Assembly (NCBI GenBank): GCA_902495955.1
Contig: CABUZE010000037.1
Span: 1-7,440 of the forward strand
Length of the DNA: 7,440 bases
Direction: 5' to 3'
Origin: an uncultured Collinsella sp.
Lineage (GTDB): Bacteria; Actinomycetota; Coriobacteriia; Coriobacteriales; Coriobacteriaceae
In this document: positions 6,381 through 7,440 of the stretch, in pieces
How the letters are laid out: every line of letters starts with the position of its first letter
Numbering within the stretch: the first letter of the stretch is position 1
Translations under genes and position numbers: made by a program
The notes under the pieces: generated by a model
Seen by the model: only the letters and a program-made list of their open reading frames with translations
The model's database searches: none
Told to the model about the DNA's origin: nothing

Positions 6381-7219
6381 TGAAACGCGATAAGGTTATC
6401 AACCGCGCGCTCTCGATTTTCTTTACGATCCTGTCGCTCGCGTGGATCTACCCCGTGTTCATGATTGCGCTTAATTCTTTTAAGAAAGCGACCGCAATCA
6501 GCACCACCACGGCATTCGATCTGCTCACGCCCGAGACGTTCAACGGCCTCGCAAACTACATGCACGCCCTTAACGAGCAGGGCTTTGCCTCGGCATTTAT
6601 GTACTCGCTCATCATCACGGTCACGTCGGTCGTGCTGATCTTGGTGTGCTGCTCCATGTGCGCTTGGTACGTGGTTCGTGTCAACAACAAGATCTCGAAC
6701 TTCTTCTATTACCTGTTCGTGTTCTCGATGGTCGTGCCCTTCCAGATGCTCATGTTCACGCTGTCCAATTTGGCGGACCGCATCGGCTTCAACACGCCGT
6801 TCAACATCTGCTTTATCTACCTTGGCTTTGGCGCGGGCCTGGCGGTCTTTATGTTCGCCGGCTTTGTAAAGAACATCCCGCTCGAGATCGAAGAGGCGGC
6901 CATGATTGATGGCTGCAACCCGGTCCAGGTGTTCTTTAAGATCGTCCTTCCCATCATGAAGCCCACCTATCTTTCGGTCGGCATCCTCGAGACCATGTGG
7001 GTCTGGAACGACTATCTGCTGCCCTACCTTACGCTCGACTCCACCAAGTACAAGACCATTCCTATCTTGATCCAGTACTTCCGCGGCGGCTACGGCCACG
7101 TCGAGCTCGGCCCCATGATGGCCTGCATCATGATGGTCGTTATCCCCATCGTTATCATGTACATCCTCTGTCAGAAGTACATCATCGACGGCGTGGTGGC
7201 AGGTGCCGTCAAGGGCTGA
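6380..7219 (+). CDS. ABC sugar importer permease 2 (MalG-like, CUT1 family)
   Basis: This 279-residue partner permease has a basic start, a first span at about 10-31, an extracytoplasmic segment (about 38-72) and spans around 73-97, 107-128, 141-163, 197-215 and 245-265. The EAA loop reads IEEAAMIDGC with Glu172-Ala-Ala174 and Gly178, then VLPIMKP at 189-195. The C-terminus, QKYIIDGVVAGAVKG, is the characteristic MalG-type ending. It starts on the last base of the permease 1 stop codon, so it likely relies on re-initiation. With permease 1 it would form the heterodimeric channel of the importer; the ATPase gene follows after a 68-base gap carrying a hairpin. Confidence 0.94.
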   Translation: MKRDKVINRALSIFFTILSLAWIYPVFMIALNSFKKATAISTTTAFDLLTPETFNGLANYMHALNEQGFASAFMYSLIITVTSVVLILVCCSMCAWYVVRVNNKISNFFYYLFVFSMVVPFQMLMFTLSNLADRIGFNTPFNICFIYLGFGAGLAVFMFAGFVKNIPLEIEEAAMIDGCNPVQVFFKIVLPIMKPTYLSVGILETMWVWNDYLLPYLTLDSTKYKTIPILIQYFRGGYGHVELGPMMACIMMVVIPIVIMYILCQKYIIDGVVAGAVKG

Positions 7220-7243
7220 TGCCGTAACTGTTTTGCAAGTTTC

Positions 7244-7270
7244 TGCGGCGCCCCTCAGTGCGGCGCCGCA
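7244..7270 (+). promoter_or_regulatory. Intercistronic GC hairpin between permease 2 and the ATPase gene
   Basis: A perfect nine-base stem, TGCGGCGCC with GGCGCCGCA, encloses a nine-base loop (7253-7261). There is no U-run. The bases overlapping its 3' end, GCATATCGAAAGG (7268-7280), copy with one change the sequence after the first intercistronic hairpin (5505-5517) and contain the ribosome-binding site. A stabilising or expression-tuning role is inferred. Confidence 0.7.
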
Positions 7271-7287
7271 TATCGAAAGGTAGAGAC

Positions 7288-7440
7288 ATGGCCGAGATCG
7301 TTCTCAATCATGTTCAGAAGGTGTATCCCTACAACGAGTCAAAAAAGAAGGGCTTCTTTGGCAAAAAGAAGAAGACCGAGGAGAAGAAGCACAACCTCAT
7401 GGGTACCGAGGACGGTGTGCGCGCTGTAGAGGACTTCAAC
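7288..7440 (+). CDS. ABC sugar importer ATPase (MsmK/UgpC/MalK-like), N-terminal 51 residues, cut by window edge
   Basis: The ATG at 7288 follows GAAAGG (7275-7280) by seven bases. The protein opens MAEIVLNHVQKVYP, the usual first strand of MalK-type ATPases including the adenine-stacking A-loop aromatic (Tyr13), and resumes the family pattern at GVRAVEDFN (43-51). These ATPases bind the EAA loops of both permeases and power import by ATP hydrolysis at the inner face of the membrane. Between the two conserved parts lies a Lys-rich stretch of about 25 residues (roughly 17-42, including KKKGFFGKKKKTEEKK) where relatives usually have only a few residues. Walker A, signature and Walker B motifs lie beyond the window, so the assignment rests on the N-terminus and on its place after two permeases. 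It could serve several sugar importers, as MsmK does. Confidence 0.85.
   Translation, partial: MAEIVLNHVQKVYPYNESKKKGFFGKKKKTEEKKHNLMGTEDGVRAVEDFN

Noticed and set aside
1..7440. CRISPR arrays, insertion sequences, tRNA or rRNA genes
   Set aside because: No regularly spaced repeats, transposase-like frames, terminal inverted repeats or RNA-gene signatures were seen.

Overview
The window looks like a chromosomal segment of a high-GC Gram-positive gut actinobacterium, most likely Coriobacteriia and probably Collinsella-like. The grounds are the GC-rich synonymous codon choice, a Tat-type lipoprotein signal on a sugar-binding protein, and carbohydrate-uptake genes beside a TreR-type GntR repressor. 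The taxonomic call is inference from style, not from a marker gene.

Layout. (1) Bases 1-302, minus strand: the N-terminal 100 residues of a polyprenyl diphosphate synthase, cut by the window edge. (2) Bases 416-2866, minus strand: an 816-residue three-part protein, a PTS sugar permease of the glucose/alpha-glucoside class (EIIC then EIIB) fused in frame to a complete HAD/Cof-type phosphatase. (3) Bases 2867-3095: a divergent promoter region. (4) Bases 3096-3815, plus strand: a GntR/HutC regulator resembling the trehalose repressor TreR. (5) Bases 3854-3908: a strong intrinsic terminator. (6) Bases 3909-4121: a control region and leader with operator-like palindromes and small hairpins. (7) Bases 4122 to the window end, plus strand: a CUT1-type ABC sugar importer operon, in the order binding lipoprotein, permease 1, permease 2 and ATPase (the last cut by the window edge). 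The two permease genes overlap by one base. GC-rich hairpins sit in the gaps after the binding protein and after permease 2.

How the genes work together. A palindrome of the form GTTTAAACAA / TTGTTTATACAA fits the GT-N-TA-N-AC rule for HutC-type GntR operators. Three copies fit it, before the PTS gene, before the regulator and before the ABC operon; a fourth, degenerate copy is also in the ABC leader. This suggests one repressor controlling two uptake routes for related sugars: a PTS that imports and phosphorylates, and an ABC importer that brings sugar in unmodified. The phosphatase tail on the PTS protein could turn PTS-made sugar phosphate back into free sugar. That last step is a hypothesis. 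The sugar is not proven; the TreR likeness and the EIIC class point to an alpha-glucoside such as trehalose, maltose or isomaltose.
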